Assembly: GCF_011365745.1 (NCBI RefSeq) | Contig: NZ_JAAOBY010000001.1 | Span: 806,001-870,000, forward strand | Reading direction: 5' to 3' | Origin: Flavobacterium turcicum | GTDB lineage: Bacteria; Bacteroidota; Bacteroidia; Flavobacteriales; Flavobacteriaceae | DNA: 64,000 nt | Shown here: positions 17,521 through 27,676 of the stretch, piece by piece | Numbering within the stretch: the first letter of the stretch is position 1 | Layout of the letters: each line of letters begins with the position of its first letter | Program-made: the position numbers and the translations under genes | The notes under the pieces: model-generated | Database searches by the model: none | What the model was told of the DNA's origin: nothing | Seen by the model: the letters and a program-made list of their open reading frames with translations, nothing else

Positions 17521-19656
17521 TTACTCTTTTTTCTCCTCGCGTGGAGGTCTTGGTAAAAGAGCTTTTCTTGATACTTTCTCTTTTCTAGTTTTAGGATCAA
17601 GTCCTAGGTATTTTACTTGGAACACATCGCCCATGTTTACCACATCACTAACGTTTTCAGTACGTTCCCAAGCTAATTCAGATACGTGTAATAAAACTTC
17701 GTTTCCAGGAGCTGCAGTATACTCTACAACCGCACCAAAATCTAACATTTTAATTACTTTCACTTCGTAAGCTTCACCCATTGCTGGTTTGAAGATGATA
17801 GAGTCAATTTTTGCTAATACAGTTGCAATTCCATCTGGATCAGTTCCTAAGATCTCAACTACTCCTTGTTCGTCTACTTCGTTGATTACGATAGTTGTTC
17901 CTGTAGCTTTTTGTAATTCTTGAATCACTTTTCCACCAGGTCCAATCAAAGCACCAATAAAGTTACCTGGAATAGTTCTAGTGATGATTTTTGGAGCGTA
18001 TGGTTTCACATCTTCTTTTGGAGCAGCAAGAGTTTCAATTAATTTTCCAAGAATATGCAAACGACCGTCACGAGCTTGAGCCAATGCAGCTTCCATAATC
18101 TCGTATTTCAAACCGTCAATCTTGATGTCCATTTGACAAGCGGTAATTCCTTCAGAAGTTCCAGTTACTTTAAAGTCCATGTCTCCTAAATGATCTTCAT
18201 CACCAAGAATATCAGACAATACCGCGAAACGTTCTCCGTCAGTAATTAATCCCATTGCAATTCCAGAAACTGGACGAATCATTTGGATACCAGCATCCAT
18301 CAATGATAATGTACCAGCGCAAACAGTAGCCATAGAAGACGAACCATTCGATTCTAATACTTCAGAAACGACACGAATTGTATAAGGACAATCAGCAGGA
18401 ATCATGTTTTTCAAGGCGCGTTGTGCCAAGTTTCCGTGACCAACTTCTCTTCTTGAAGTTCCTCTTAATGGACGAGCTTCACCAGTTGAGAAAGGAGGGA
18501 AGTTGTAATGCAAGTAGAATTTTTCTTCACCTTGTTCAGATGGAGAGTCAATTTGATTAGCTTCTCTAGAAGTTCCTAAAGTAGCTGTAGCCAAAGCTTG
18601 TGTTTCTCCACGTGTAAACAATGCAGATCCGTGTACTGATGGTAAATAATCTACCTCACACCAGATTGGTCTGATTTCTGTAGTTTTTCTTCCGTCTAAA
18701 CGAGTTCCTAAATCTAGGGTTACGTTACGAACTGCTTCTTTATTGGTTTTATAGAAATATTTAGAAACTAAATCTCCATTTTCAGCCAATTCTTCTTCAG
18801 TAAATAAAGCTTTTACTTCTTCTTTTACTTCTGCAAATGCAGAAGTACGTTCTTGTTTAGAAGAACCTTTGCTAGCAATAGCATATATTTTATCGTAAGC
18901 TGCTTCTTTTACTTTAGCGTAAATAGCTTCATCAGATTTTTCATTTTCGTATTCACGTACTTCTTTTTTTCCAAAAGCGGCAGCTAATCTTTCTTGCGCA
19001 GCAATTTGTACTTTAATGTGCTCGTGAGCAAATTTAATTGCTTCTAGCATTTCTGCTTCTGAAATCTCTTTCATTTCACCTTCTACCATGGCGATAGAAT
19101 CGGTTGAAGCTCCAATCATCATGTCAATGTCTGACAATGCTAATTGTGCGCGAGAAGGGTTGATGATGAATTTACCATCAATACGACCAACTCTAGCTTC
19201 AGAAATTAAAGTTTCAAATGGAATATCAGATAAAGCAAGTGCTGCCGAAGCTGCTAATCCTGCTAACGCATCTGGCATTACATCCTCGTCATGAGACATT
19301 AATTGAATCATAACTTGAACTTCAGCATGGTAATCATCTGGGAAAAGCGGACGCAATACACGGTCTACCAATCTCATTGTTAATACTTCGCTATCACTAG
19401 GGCGTGCTTCTCTTTTGAAGAAACCTCCAGGGAAACGACCCGCTGCAGCAAATTTTTCACGGTAATCTACCGTTAATGGTAAAAAATCAATACCTGGACT
19501 TGCTTTTCTTGCGGAAACAACTGTACCGAGAATAACAGTTTTTCCAATTCTTACTACTACAGATCCATCAGCTTGTTTGGCTAAACGACCTGTCTCGATT
19601 GTGATGCTTCTGCCATCACCTAAATCGATACTTTCTACAAATAATTGTGGAATCAT
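17521..19656 (-). CDS. pnp: Polyribonucleotide nucleotidyltransferase (PNPase)
   Basis: Phosphorolytic 3'-5' exoribonuclease of the RNA degradation machinery. Two RNase PH-like domains come first, with [18 protein letters not shown] and the second-domain [15 protein letters not shown] visible. A KH domain with the GxxG loop ([16 protein letters not shown]) follows, then an S1 domain ([20 protein letters not shown]). 711 residues, full length. Located directly downstream of rpsO, an arrangement found in many bacteria, but here a terminator lies between the two genes. Confidence 0.97.
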   Translation of the reverse strand: MIPQLFVESIDLGDGRSITIETGRLAKQADGSVVVRIGKTVILGTVVSARKASPGIDFLPLTVDYREKFAAAGRFPGGFFKREARPSDSEVLTMRLVDRVLRPLFPDDYHAEVQVMIQLMSHDEDVMPDALAGLAASAALALSDIPFETLISEARVGRIDGKFIINPSRAQLALSDIDMMIGASTDSIAMVEGEMKEISEAEMLEAIKFAHEHIKVQIAAQERLAAAFGKKEVREYENEKSDEAIYAKVKEAAYDKIYAIASKGSSKQERTSAFAEVKEEVKALFTEEELAENGDLVSKYFYKTNKEAVRNVTLDLGTRLDGRKTTEIRPIWCEVDYLPSVHGSALFTRGETQALATATLGTSREANQIDSPSEQGEEKFYLHYNFPPFSTGEARPLRGTSRREVGHGNLAQRALKNMIPADCPYTIRVVSEVLESNGSSSMATVCAGTLSLMDAGIQMIRPVSGIAMGLITDGERFAVLSDILGDEDHLGDMDFKVTGTSEGITACQMDIKIDGLKYEIMEAALAQARDGRLHILGKLIETLAAPKEDVKPYAPKIITRTIPGNFIGALIGPGGKVIQELQKATGTTIVINEVDEQGVVEILGTDPDGIATVLAKIDSIIFKPAMGEAYEVKVIKMLDFGAVVEYTAAPGNEVLLHVSELAWERTENVSDVVNMGDVFQVKYLGLDPKTRKEKVSRKALLPRPPREEKKE

Positions 19657-19857
19657 AAATTTAATTTTTTAGTTAAACATGGGTTCTAGTTGTGTTGTAG
19701 TTGTTGTTGTGCGTAGTTAATGCCTAAAACCCAATGAAAAACCAAACTTTTTTTAATAATCAATCCAAATGAATTGATGCTGCGATTTTGTCTTAGCTCT
19801 AATCCCTTTTGTGTCAGGACTTCTGTAGTGATTTAAGACAATATTATATAAAATAAA

Positions 19858-19883
19858 AAAAGAGGCACTTTCGCACCTCTTTC
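19858..19883 (-). terminator. Terminator of rpsO
   Basis: On the minus strand, stem AAAGAGG/CCTCTTT extended by wobble pairs, followed by a run of T. It lies just after the rpsO stop. Confidence 0.85.
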
Positions 19884-19890
19884 CTATTGA

Positions 19891-20157
19891 TTATTTTCTG
19901 ATATTCAATACTTTGATAATTTCACGGTATCTGTTGATTTCTTTCTTTTTCAAGTAATCTAACAACGATCTTCTTTTACCTACTAGTAATACTAATGAAC
20001 GCTCTGTATTATAATCATGACGATTTTTTTTCAAGTGCTCAGTTAAGTGACTAATTCTGTAAGTAAACAAAGCGATTTGCGCTTCAGCTTTTCCAGTATT
20101 CGTTTTTTCTCCGTGTTGTGCGAAGATTTCTTCTTTAATCTCTTTAGTTAAATACAT
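19891..20157 (-). CDS. rpsO: 30S ribosomal protein S15
   Basis: 88-residue primary 16S rRNA-binding protein of the small subunit platform. The sequence GKAEAQIALFTYRISHLTEHLKKN and the conserved LLVGKRRSLLDYLKKK are typical S15. In other bacteria S15 represses its own mRNA by binding leader RNA; a hairpin-forming leader is visible here and listed separately. The ATG is at 20157. Confidence 0.97.
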   Translation of the reverse strand: MYLTKEIKEEIFAQHGEKTNTGKAEAQIALFTYRISHLTEHLKKNRHDYNTERSLVLLVGKRRSLLDYLKKKEINRYREIIKVLNIRK

Positions 20158-20186
20158 TCCAATATTATTTAATGATTCTTATGTAT

Positions 20187-20220
20187 GTCTGCCATCTATT
20201 GGTAGACGGGTGCAAAAGTA
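20187..20220 (-). promoter_or_regulatory. rpsO -7 element and leader hairpin
   Basis: Minus strand: TACTTTTG (20220-20213) matches the TAnnTTTG consensus exactly. The leader then contains GTCTACCA-ataga-TGGCAGAC (20207-20187), a stem with one internal mismatch, 30 bases before the ATG. No -33 TTG is at the right distance. Confidence 0.5.
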
Positions 20221-20277
20221 AAAAATAATTATGAATAAGGAAACATTAATCGGTTTTTATTTTGAGGTTGTTGTAAA

Positions 20278-21243
20278 TTATCTAGAGCCTTGTAGTGCAA
20301 TAGGCAGGGAGTATAGTACTCTAACATTTTGCCCTCTTTGTATACCTGGTTTCCATTTTCCGTAACTCTTAACGACTCTAATTCCTTCTTGATCTAAAAC
20401 ATCGTTCAATGATTTGAGGATTTTCACTTCGCCCAAGTCACCATTTTTCTCTACAACAAACGAGATGTATATTTTTCCTTTTACTCTGTCGTAAGCTCTA
20501 GGGATTTGGAAGTTTTTCCCGATATGTTGGTAGAAATCTTTCATACCGGTTAATGGTTCTGGTTTAACTTCTAATTGGGTATAGGAATATTCATTATTGT
20601 CTTGATCTGTGCTCACTCCTGAAATCAACTCGCCGTCTCTATATTGTTCAGTATAGCCATAAATAGTGATAAAGGTTCCTGTCCAAGAACCTTCTTTCAG
20701 TCCATTTTTATACATTCCTTTTTCAGTCCCGAACTTAAAAGTTTTTTCATAGGTACCATTGCCATTAACAACGGTTTGCTTGCCGTTTTCCAGCCAGTAG
20801 TTTTTAAGTTTTTGTAACGTCGAAAATCCATCTTCTGATTCAAAATATTCTGATTCAGATTCCTTTGTACCGTTTTCGTACCATAGTTCTTCATTTCCAA
20901 CTAATCTGCCTTTTAAGTAGTTGGTAATGCTCTTTTTATTCCCGTTTTCGTAATAATTAATAAACTCTCCAGATTTACTTTCAACATTGGCAGTGAGTGC
21001 TTGACCTGACATTGATATAGCTCCGGATTTATAATACTCTTTAAAACTATACATATTTGTGGTCGTATCGAAAGATTCAATCACACGATAGTACAAGTGA
21101 TTATCGTAGTTTGTTTCTACACCAAGTGAGTCAAGATATATTTTTTTACCAACTGATTCTTGACTAAAACCAAATACAGGTGCTAGCATTAAACACCAAA
21201 AAATAAGTTTTGAGTAATTATAGGCTTGCTTTTTATTTTTCAT
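20278..21243 (-). CDS. MORN-repeat/YwqK-like protein with TonB C-terminal domain, secreted
   Basis: 321-residue exported protein. A signal peptide covers about residues 1-30, ending near VFGFSQ. The middle (about 50-215) holds MORN/YwqK-type repeats with the pattern YYENGNKKS, WYENGTKES, MYKNGLKEGSW. The C-terminus (about 235-320) resembles the TonB C-terminal fold (GKIYISFVVEKNGDLGEVKILKS). Such proteins are common in Bacteroidota; function unknown. ATG 21243 follows the upstream gene's stop by one base; an in-frame TTG 18 bp earlier lies inside that gene and is unlikely. Confidence 0.85.
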   Translation of the reverse strand: MKNKKQAYNYSKLIFWCLMLAPVFGFSQESVGKKIYLDSLGVETNYDNHLYYRVIESFDTTTNMYSFKEYYKSGAISMSGQALTANVESKSGEFINYYENGNKKSITNYLKGRLVGNEELWYENGTKESESEYFESEDGFSTLQKLKNYWLENGKQTVVNGNGTYEKTFKFGTEKGMYKNGLKEGSWTGTFITIYGYTEQYRDGELISGVSTDQDNNEYSYTQLEVKPEPLTGMKDFYQHIGKNFQIPRAYDRVKGKIYISFVVEKNGDLGEVKILKSLNDVLDQEGIRVVKSYGKWKPGIQRGQNVRVLYSLPIALQGSR

Positions 21244-21244
21244 G

Positions 21245-21700
21245 CTAAAATAATGTTGCAATCTCTTGATTTACAAACTCTAAAAAGCGCTCATCTTCTT
21301 CAGTAAAAGGGTCTATTACATGGCTATCAATATCAATTTGGCCAATATTTTGTCCGTTTACGAAAAGAGGCACAACAATTTCAGATTTTACGGTAAAGCT
21401 ACAAGCAATATAATTGTCCTGAGCGCTTACATCGGGCACCACAAAATTTGCATTCGACTCGGCAACTTGTCCGCAAATTCCTTTTCCGAAAGGGATTACA
21501 GTATGATCTGTTTCTGCACCTACGTAAGGTCCTAAATGAAGCGTTTTTGTTTCGTGATTGGCAAAATAAAATCCTACCCAATTGTAGTAAGGGATAGAAT
21601 TGCTCAAAAGTTGACAGATAGACAAAAGTTTTTCGCCTCGGGTTTGAGTTGTATTTTGAGTAATTTCGGTAACTTTAGGTTGTAATTCTTGAAAGGTCAT
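21245..21700 (-). CDS. GAF-domain protein, free methionine-(R)-sulfoxide reductase type
   Basis: 151-residue single GAF domain resembling fRMsr (E. coli MsrC, B. subtilis YtsP), which reduces free methionine-R-sulfoxide. Typical segments are NWVGFYF, GPYVG, FGKGICGQVA and DNYIACSF. Two cysteines, C76 and C100, are spaced like the second and third of the three functional cysteines in E. coli. The position expected for the first is occupied by a His, so a two-cysteine mechanism is likely. The downstream MORN/TonB-C gene is probably co-transcribed. Confidence 0.85.
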   Translation of the reverse strand: MTFQELQPKVTEITQNTTQTRGEKLLSICQLLSNSIPYYNWVGFYFANHETKTLHLGPYVGAETDHTVIPFGKGICGQVAESNANFVVPDVSAQDNYIACSFTVKSEIVVPLFVNGQNIGQIDIDSHVIDPFTEEDERFLEFVNQEIATLF

Positions 21701-21777
21701 GTTTTGTTAATTTTATTTTACAAAAGTATTTAAAGACGGTTTTATATTTTGTATAAATTTGTTAAAAAAAAATTAAG

Positions 21778-22314
21778 TTGAAAAAATATTATTACCAATA
21801 CAAACCCTTTTTACTTTTTTTAGGTTCTTTTTTTCTGAGTTATGTTGTTTTGACAGCTTTGTATCAATACTACTTATCTGGATTTGAAATGAATAAAGTG
21901 GATGGGATCACCAAGATGGTTAGCAATCATACCGCTTGGGTTTTGGACTGTTTTACTACTAATTCTTTTGTAACCGAAAGTTCAAAACACGCTTACATGA
22001 AGCTTATGTATCAAAATCATTACGTAGCTAGGATTGTTGAAGGTTGTAATGCAGTGAGCGTTCTAATATTGTTTGCTTCATTTGTGATTTCTTTTTCTGG
22101 TCGCTGGGCTATTACAATTGGTTATGTTTTGTGCGGTAGTGTTTTAATTTATGTGTTAAATGTACTTCGCATTGCAGCCTTGAGCGCCTTAATTTTTTAT
22201 TATCCAGCCCAAGAACCTTTGCTTCATGGAGTCATTTTTCCATTATCAATTTACGGTGTGGTGTTTTTATTATGGTTAATTTGGGTGCGTAAATATTCAA
22301 GTTATGCTGCGTAA
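21778..22314 (+). CDS. xrtF: Exosortase family protein XrtF
   Basis: 178-residue integral membrane cysteine protease-like protein of the flavobacterial exosortase type. Predicted catalytic residues are visible: C90 in VEGCNAVSV, R131 in VLRIAALS and H150 in LLHGVIFP. Exosortases process and sort proteins carrying a C-terminal signal. The start codon appears to be TTG (21778): a stop lies just upstream and the sequence MKKYYYQYKPFLLFLG fits the family. A TAAATTTG element occurs about 30 bp upstream. It overlaps its partner gene by 11 bp. Confidence 0.88.
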   Translation: MKKYYYQYKPFLLFLGSFFLSYVVLTALYQYYLSGFEMNKVDGITKMVSNHTAWVLDCFTTNSFVTESSKHAYMKLMYQNHYVARIVEGCNAVSVLILFASFVISFSGRWAITIGYVLCGSVLIYVLNVLRIAALSALIFYYPAQEPLLHGVIFPLSIYGVVFLLWLIWVRKYSSYAA

Positions 22315-22747
22315 ACTACTTCAAAACAAGTCGCGTTTTTTCTTTTTGATGGTTCTTGTTGTGCTTTTAATTTTGGTACGTGCTTTTGAGAATCAAATGT
22401 TTTATGATCCCTTTCTAGATTTTTTTAAAAACGATTTTGAAGACTCAAAACTTCCTATTTTAGATGAAGGTAAATTGTTTTTAGGATTGTTTTTTAGATA
22501 TTTTTTAAATACCGTTTTTTCGCTGGCAATCATTTTTATTTTATATCGAGACAAAGCTTTAATTAAGTTTGCATCACTGCTGTATTTGTTCTTTTTTGTG
22601 GTATTAATTGTTGCTTTCTACATTGTGCTTTTGAACGATTTACCAAATCAAAACTGGGTTTTGTTTTACATCAGAAGATTTATTATTCAACCTCTTTTTT
22701 TACTATTATTTTTGGCAGGTTTGTATTATCAAAAGCAAGTAAAATAA
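22304..22747 (+). CDS. Exosortase F system-associated protein
   Basis: 147-residue membrane protein with four predicted helices, beginning MLRKLLQNKSRFFFLMVL and containing FENQMFYDPFLDFF. This matches the small protein that accompanies xrtF across Flavobacteriia. The 11-bp overlap with xrtF points to a translationally coupled pair. Molecular role unknown; it may be a structural partner of the exosortase. Confidence 0.82.
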   Translation: MLRKLLQNKSRFFFLMVLVVLLILVRAFENQMFYDPFLDFFKNDFEDSKLPILDEGKLFLGLFFRYFLNTVFSLAIIFILYRDKALIKFASLLYLFFFVVLIVAFYIVLLNDLPNQNWVLFYIRRFIIQPLFLLLFLAGLYYQKQVK

Positions 22748-22812
22748 TTCAATTTTTGTCTTTTTCGAGGGTTTTTACAACCGTTAATAAAACTTTAAAA
22801 TAAAACAATAAA

Positions 22813-22843
22813 TTGTTCTTGATGTTTATTATATGTACTTTCA
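22813..22843 (+). promoter_or_regulatory. Promoter of the DedA gene
   Basis: TTG at 22813-22815, 20-bp spacer, TACTTTCA at 22836-22843 (7 of 8 to TAnnTTTG counting n as free). The ATG is 34 bp downstream. Confidence 0.55.
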
Positions 22844-22876
22844 CGCGCTAATAATTGTAGTACAAAAAAACTTAGA

Positions 22877-23557
22877 ATGAACAATTTTGATTGGAAGAAT
22901 TTAATAGACCCACTTTTTTACATCCATTTTGATATTAACGGGATTAAGTTGGGGATTTATATCGTTTTATTTATTGTTTTTGCCGAAACGGGTCTCTTTG
23001 CAGGTTTCTTTTTACCAGGGGATAGTTTGTTGTTCTTGGCAGGGATTTACAGTCGCGAATTAATTGAAAATATAGTTTTTATTGATAATGATTTCTTAAA
23101 TGTGGTCTTGTTATCTACATTGGTTGCGTTAGCTGGTATTTTAGGAAACGTAGTGGGATATTGGTTTGGGTCAAAAAGCGGATATTATTTGTACAATAAA
23201 CAGGATAGTTTTTGGTTCAAGCGTAAGTATCTAGTACAATCAAAAGATTTCTTTGAAAAGTATGGTGGCAAGGCGATTATTTTTGCTCGTTTTCTTCCAA
23301 TATTTAGAACTTTTGCACCAATAGTTGCTGGTATCGTTTCTATGAACAAGCAAAAATTTATGTTTTATAACATCCTAAGTTCTTTTATTTGGTCTTTTAC
23401 ATTAATCTTTGCGGGTCATTATTTGTATGGTTTCCTTTTGACTAATTATCAAATCGATTTGAAAGAGCACATTGAGTTAATTGTTCTTACTTTGGTTGGA
23501 ATTACGATTTTGCCTGTTATTTATAAATTTAGCCGAAAGTCGAAGACTCAAGAATAA
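22877..23557 (+). CDS. DedA family membrane protein
   Basis: 226-residue SNARE-associated/DedA protein with about five hydrophobic segments. Family motifs: FAETGLFAGFFLPGDSLLFLAG near residues 36-57 and FEKYGGKAIIFARFLPIFRTFAPIVAG near 130-156, containing the conserved arginines. DedA proteins are lipid scramblases or flippases, some acting on undecaprenyl phosphate; which substrate applies here cannot be told. It has its own promoter and terminator. Confidence 0.92.
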   Translation: MNNFDWKNLIDPLFYIHFDINGIKLGIYIVLFIVFAETGLFAGFFLPGDSLLFLAGIYSRELIENIVFIDNDFLNVVLLSTLVALAGILGNVVGYWFGSKSGYYLYNKQDSFWFKRKYLVQSKDFFEKYGGKAIIFARFLPIFRTFAPIVAGIVSMNKQKFMFYNILSSFIWSFTLIFAGHYLYGFLLTNYQIDLKEHIELIVLTLVGITILPVIYKFSRKSKTQE

Positions 23558-23590
23558 AATAATTAGGACTTTAATAACAACTGATTAACA

Positions 23591-23632
23591 TAAAAAAGGA
23601 TGTGGTTTATAGAAAACTGCATCCTTTTTTTT
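23591..23632 (+). terminator. Terminator of the DedA gene
   Basis: AAAAAAGGATG and CATCCTTTTTTTT form the stem, with partly paired interior bases, followed by the T run. Confidence 0.85.
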
Positions 23633-23696
23633 ACACCACTTTATTAGATTTTATTTTAGTGCAAGTCATTCTATTAACGCGGTTTTATTGGCGTAT

Positions 23697-23728
23697 AAAA
23701 AAAGGTCGAAGCAAGAGCTTCGACCTTT
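23697..23728 (-). terminator. Terminator of groEL
   Basis: Twelve-bp stem AAAGGTCGAAGC/GCTTCGACCTTT (23701-23712, 23717-23728), loop AAGA, and a T run on the minus strand. Confidence 0.92.
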
Positions 23729-23751
23729 AATTTATTTACTAATCTTTAGGA

Positions 23752-25395
<1,644 letters not shown>

Positions 25396-25455
25396 TTAAA
25401 GTTGTTTTAGTTTAAAGTTGCTTGCAGGAATCTAACCTGAAACTTTTAACAAAAT

Positions 25456-25731
25456 TTAGATTATCGCTAGAATATCATCTTCGCGCATGATCAAATAATC
25501 TTTTCCTTCTAGTTTTAACTCGGTCCCAGCGTATTTTCCGTAAAGAACAGAATCTCCGATTTTTACGGTCATTGTGTGTTCTTTAGTTCCATTTCCTACA
25601 GCAACAACAGTCCCTTTTTGAGGCTTTTCTTTGGCTGTATCTGGTATAAAAATTCCTGATGCAGTTTTTGTTTCTGCGGCAACAGGTTCGATAAGAACTC
25701 TGTCTGAAAGTGGTTTAATGTTTAATGCCAT
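25456..25731 (-). CDS. groES: 10 kDa co-chaperonin GroES
   Basis: 91-residue co-chaperonin that caps the GroEL cavity. [16 protein letters not shown] at the N-terminus, the mobile-loop region around [18 protein letters not shown] and the end [13 protein letters not shown] are characteristic. The upstream region has an inverted repeat (see 25778-25815) but no CIRCE element. Confidence 0.97.
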   Translation of the reverse strand: MALNIKPLSDRVLIEPVAAETKTASGIFIPDTAKEKPQKGTVVAVGNGTKEHTMTVKIGDSVLYGKYAGTELKLEGKDYLIMREDDILAII

Positions 25732-25777
25732 GATTTATGTTTTTAAATTATTTATTTTGGAATGCTAAGCAACTTTC

Positions 25778-25815
25778 AGAAATTATGCCATGCTAATAAA
25801 ACTGACATAATTTCT
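25778..25815 (-). promoter_or_regulatory. Inverted repeat upstream of groES, candidate operator
   Basis: AGAAATTATGCCA (25778-25790) and TGACATAATTTCT (25803-25815) form a 13-bp inverted repeat with one mismatch and a 12-bp spacer, 47-84 bp before the groES ATG. No T run follows on the groES strand, so it is not an obvious terminator. Confidence 0.45.
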
Positions 25816-25819
25816 TAAA

Positions 25820-25851
25820 AAAAAATGCCAGCTTTGACAGGCTGGCATTTT
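25820..25851 (-). terminator. Terminator of secG
   Basis: AAATGCCAGC/GCTGGCATTT stem (25823-25832, 25841-25850) with an 8-nt loop and nine T residues on the minus strand. Confidence 0.92.
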
Positions 25852-25869
25852 CTATATTATATCAAGTAA

Positions 25870-26208
25870 TTATTTTGCTGGATTTGTAGCAGCTGGTGCG
25901 TTTTGAGCTGGTACAGCTGGAGCTGGAGCTGCAGAAGCTGGTGTATTTTCAATAATTTTAGAATCAGTATCACTTAATGATCCAGTGAAACTTAAGCTTG
26001 AAAGTAAAATAAGCGCAATTAAAATAGCAGAAAGTGTCCAAGTACTTTTGTCTAAGAAATCAGTTGTTTTTTGTACTCCACCTAACATTTGTGAACCACC
26101 AACATTAGATGATAATCCGCCACCTTTAGGGTTTTGTACCATGATTACTACTATTAATAGGAAACAAACTATAGTTATTAAAACTAAAAAAATTGAAAAT
26201 GTGCTCAT
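25870..26208 (-). CDS. secG: Preprotein translocase subunit SecG
   Basis: 112-residue SecYEG component with two hydrophobic segments (about residues 4-24 and 54-74) joined by the conserved MVQNPKGGGLSSNVGG loop. The last 25 residues form an Ala/Pro/Asn-rich tail, low complexity and typical of Bacteroidota SecG. The upstream TPR gene ends three bases before it, so it is the last gene of the miaB-secG operon. Confidence 0.93.
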   Translation of the reverse strand: MSTFSIFLVLITIVCFLLIVVIMVQNPKGGGLSSNVGGSQMLGGVQKTTDFLDKSTWTLSAILIALILLSSLSFTGSLSDTDSKIIENTPASAAPAPAVPAQNAPAATNPAK

Positions 26209-26211
26209 TGT

Positions 26212-27063
26212 TTAATTATTATTATGTTGTAAAATCTTAATATCCGATATGCGGTCCGCAAAGAAACTACTTTTTTCTGGATATTTCAAAATTAATATTT
26301 CATAAGCTTGTATCGCTTTTTGATATTTTTTTTGCTCCAAATAAACTCTCGCTAAGGTCTCTGTCATTAATGCCGAATGATCGGCTGTAGGAAGTTCAAT
26401 ATTCACAGGTGGACTCGAGTTCTGCTTTACAGGAGAAATTTTAGGACTAGTCTCAATGAACTTATCAATAATAGCTAATTTTTTTAATTTTTCAGGATCA
26501 AGCGCAGGTTCCTCTGGAATACTTTTCTCAATTTCGTCGCGTTTGATTGGCTCCGTTCTTGATAGTTGTAGCCATTCTTGAAACGAATGTTGCTCTTTTT
26601 TAGAGAATTCAAGAGGGCTTCCTATTTCGAGTTTTTCGATAAGTATGGCTTCTTGCTCTTTGGGTTCAGGCGTTGAAGCTTCTTTAATCGAGGTTAAAAT
26701 CGATCTTTCAACAGGGCTTAAAACTGGTTCTATAATTTCTGGTTGTTTGATTTCTTCGCTATCAATAACATTAATGTCTAAAATGGCTTGCAGTTTCTTT
26801 TCATACAGGCGTTTGTGTATAGCGACAAAATTTTCGGAAGTGATAAAATCAAAAAGTACAGAACGATCTGTAGTGTGGGCGGCCGTTAGTTTTAAAGCGC
26901 CATTATATTTAAAGCTGTTTTGACTGTATAGTCCTTTAAGCTGAATGGCTTTCGCGCTTTGAAAATAAGGATACGATGCAATCACGTCATCTAACGCTGT
27001 GGTTTGCTTCTCAAGGATAGCATCCGGCTTGGTTATTAAGTAGGTAAAGTCAGCTAATTCCAT
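26212..27063 (-). CDS. Flavobacterial TPR protein of unknown function
   Basis: 283-residue soluble protein without a signal peptide. The N-terminal 110 residues (MELADFTYLITKPDAILEKQ...) are a flavobacteria-type conserved region. A charged Pro/Glu-rich middle follows, and the C-terminus (about 225-275) holds a TPR-like helix pair, TLARVYLEQKKYQKAIQAYE. Conserved position between lptE and secG suggests a role near envelope biogenesis, but that is inference. I recognise no catalytic motif. Confidence 0.75.
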   Translation of the reverse strand: MELADFTYLITKPDAILEKQTTALDDVIASYPYFQSAKAIQLKGLYSQNSFKYNGALKLTAAHTTDRSVLFDFITSENFVAIHKRLYEKKLQAILDINVIDSEEIKQPEIIEPVLSPVERSILTSIKEASTPEPKEQEAILIEKLEIGSPLEFSKKEQHSFQEWLQLSRTEPIKRDEIEKSIPEEPALDPEKLKKLAIIDKFIETSPKISPVKQNSSPPVNIELPTADHSALMTETLARVYLEQKKYQKAIQAYEILILKYPEKSSFFADRISDIKILQHNNN

Positions 27064-27136
27064 TTTGTTTTAAATCAAGTTGTATGCTAAGATACAGCTA
27101 TTTGGTCATATAATTGTGAGTGCAGGTTGGATTGAG

Positions 27137-27640
27137 TTACCACTTGGCTAAAGACTCGTTGAAGATATCTTGTGTAATACGATCAAAAATTTCTTCTAAA
27201 GCAGAATTAAGTGGTGCACCTATTAATTGTTGTTCGGCAGGATAATCAAAGAAAAAGCTAAACGATTTTTCAAAATCATCTGTTTCTTTCTTCTTGTTTG
27301 TAAAACGAACATTTACTCGAACGGTCAAGCGGTTTTGTGCAGCTCTTTGATCAGCCGTGGCAGTCATTGGACTAATTCTGTAATCTACAATTTCACCTTC
27401 GTAAGTCAAGTCGGCGCTATTTGTTACAAGGTTTAAATTCGTTTGATTCTGAATCAAATCTTGTAATTTCAAGGTGAATGTTCTGTCAATTCCAGGTTCA
27501 ATTAATTCAGCATTATTTTGGAAAAATCCAACTTGAAAGGTTTTGGCATCAATGTTACCTGTTCCCGTAAAATTATAGACAGAGCAGCTGTTTGTACTTG
27601 CAATCAATAGGGCTAAAAGAAAATATTTTATAAATTTCAT
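27137..27640 (-). CDS. lptE: LPS assembly lipoprotein LptE family
   Basis: 167-residue lipoprotein: signal peptide with lipobox TNSC (lipidated Cys 19), then a small alpha/beta domain with VYNFTGTGNIDAKTFQVGFF and DLTYEGEIVDYRISPM. LptE plugs the outer-membrane LptD translocon that inserts lipopolysaccharide. The family is weakly conserved, and assignment here rests on lipobox, size and family-like sequence. Seventy-three bp separate it from the TPR gene and 36 bp from the sigma-54 activator. Confidence 0.82.
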   Translation of the reverse strand: MKFIKYFLLALLIASTNSCSVYNFTGTGNIDAKTFQVGFFQNNAELIEPGIDRTFTLKLQDLIQNQTNLNLVTNSADLTYEGEIVDYRISPMTATADQRAAQNRLTVRVNVRFTNKKKETDDFEKSFSFFFDYPAEQQLIGAPLNSALEEIFDRITQDIFNESLAKW

Positions 27641-27676
27641 GTTCTTGAAAGTAATTGGTGAAAATCTGATCTGTAG

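Noticed and set aside
25732..25870. CIRCE/HrcA site before groES
   Set aside because: The TTAGCACTC half-sites are not present; only a TTAGCATTCC-like stretch without its partner.
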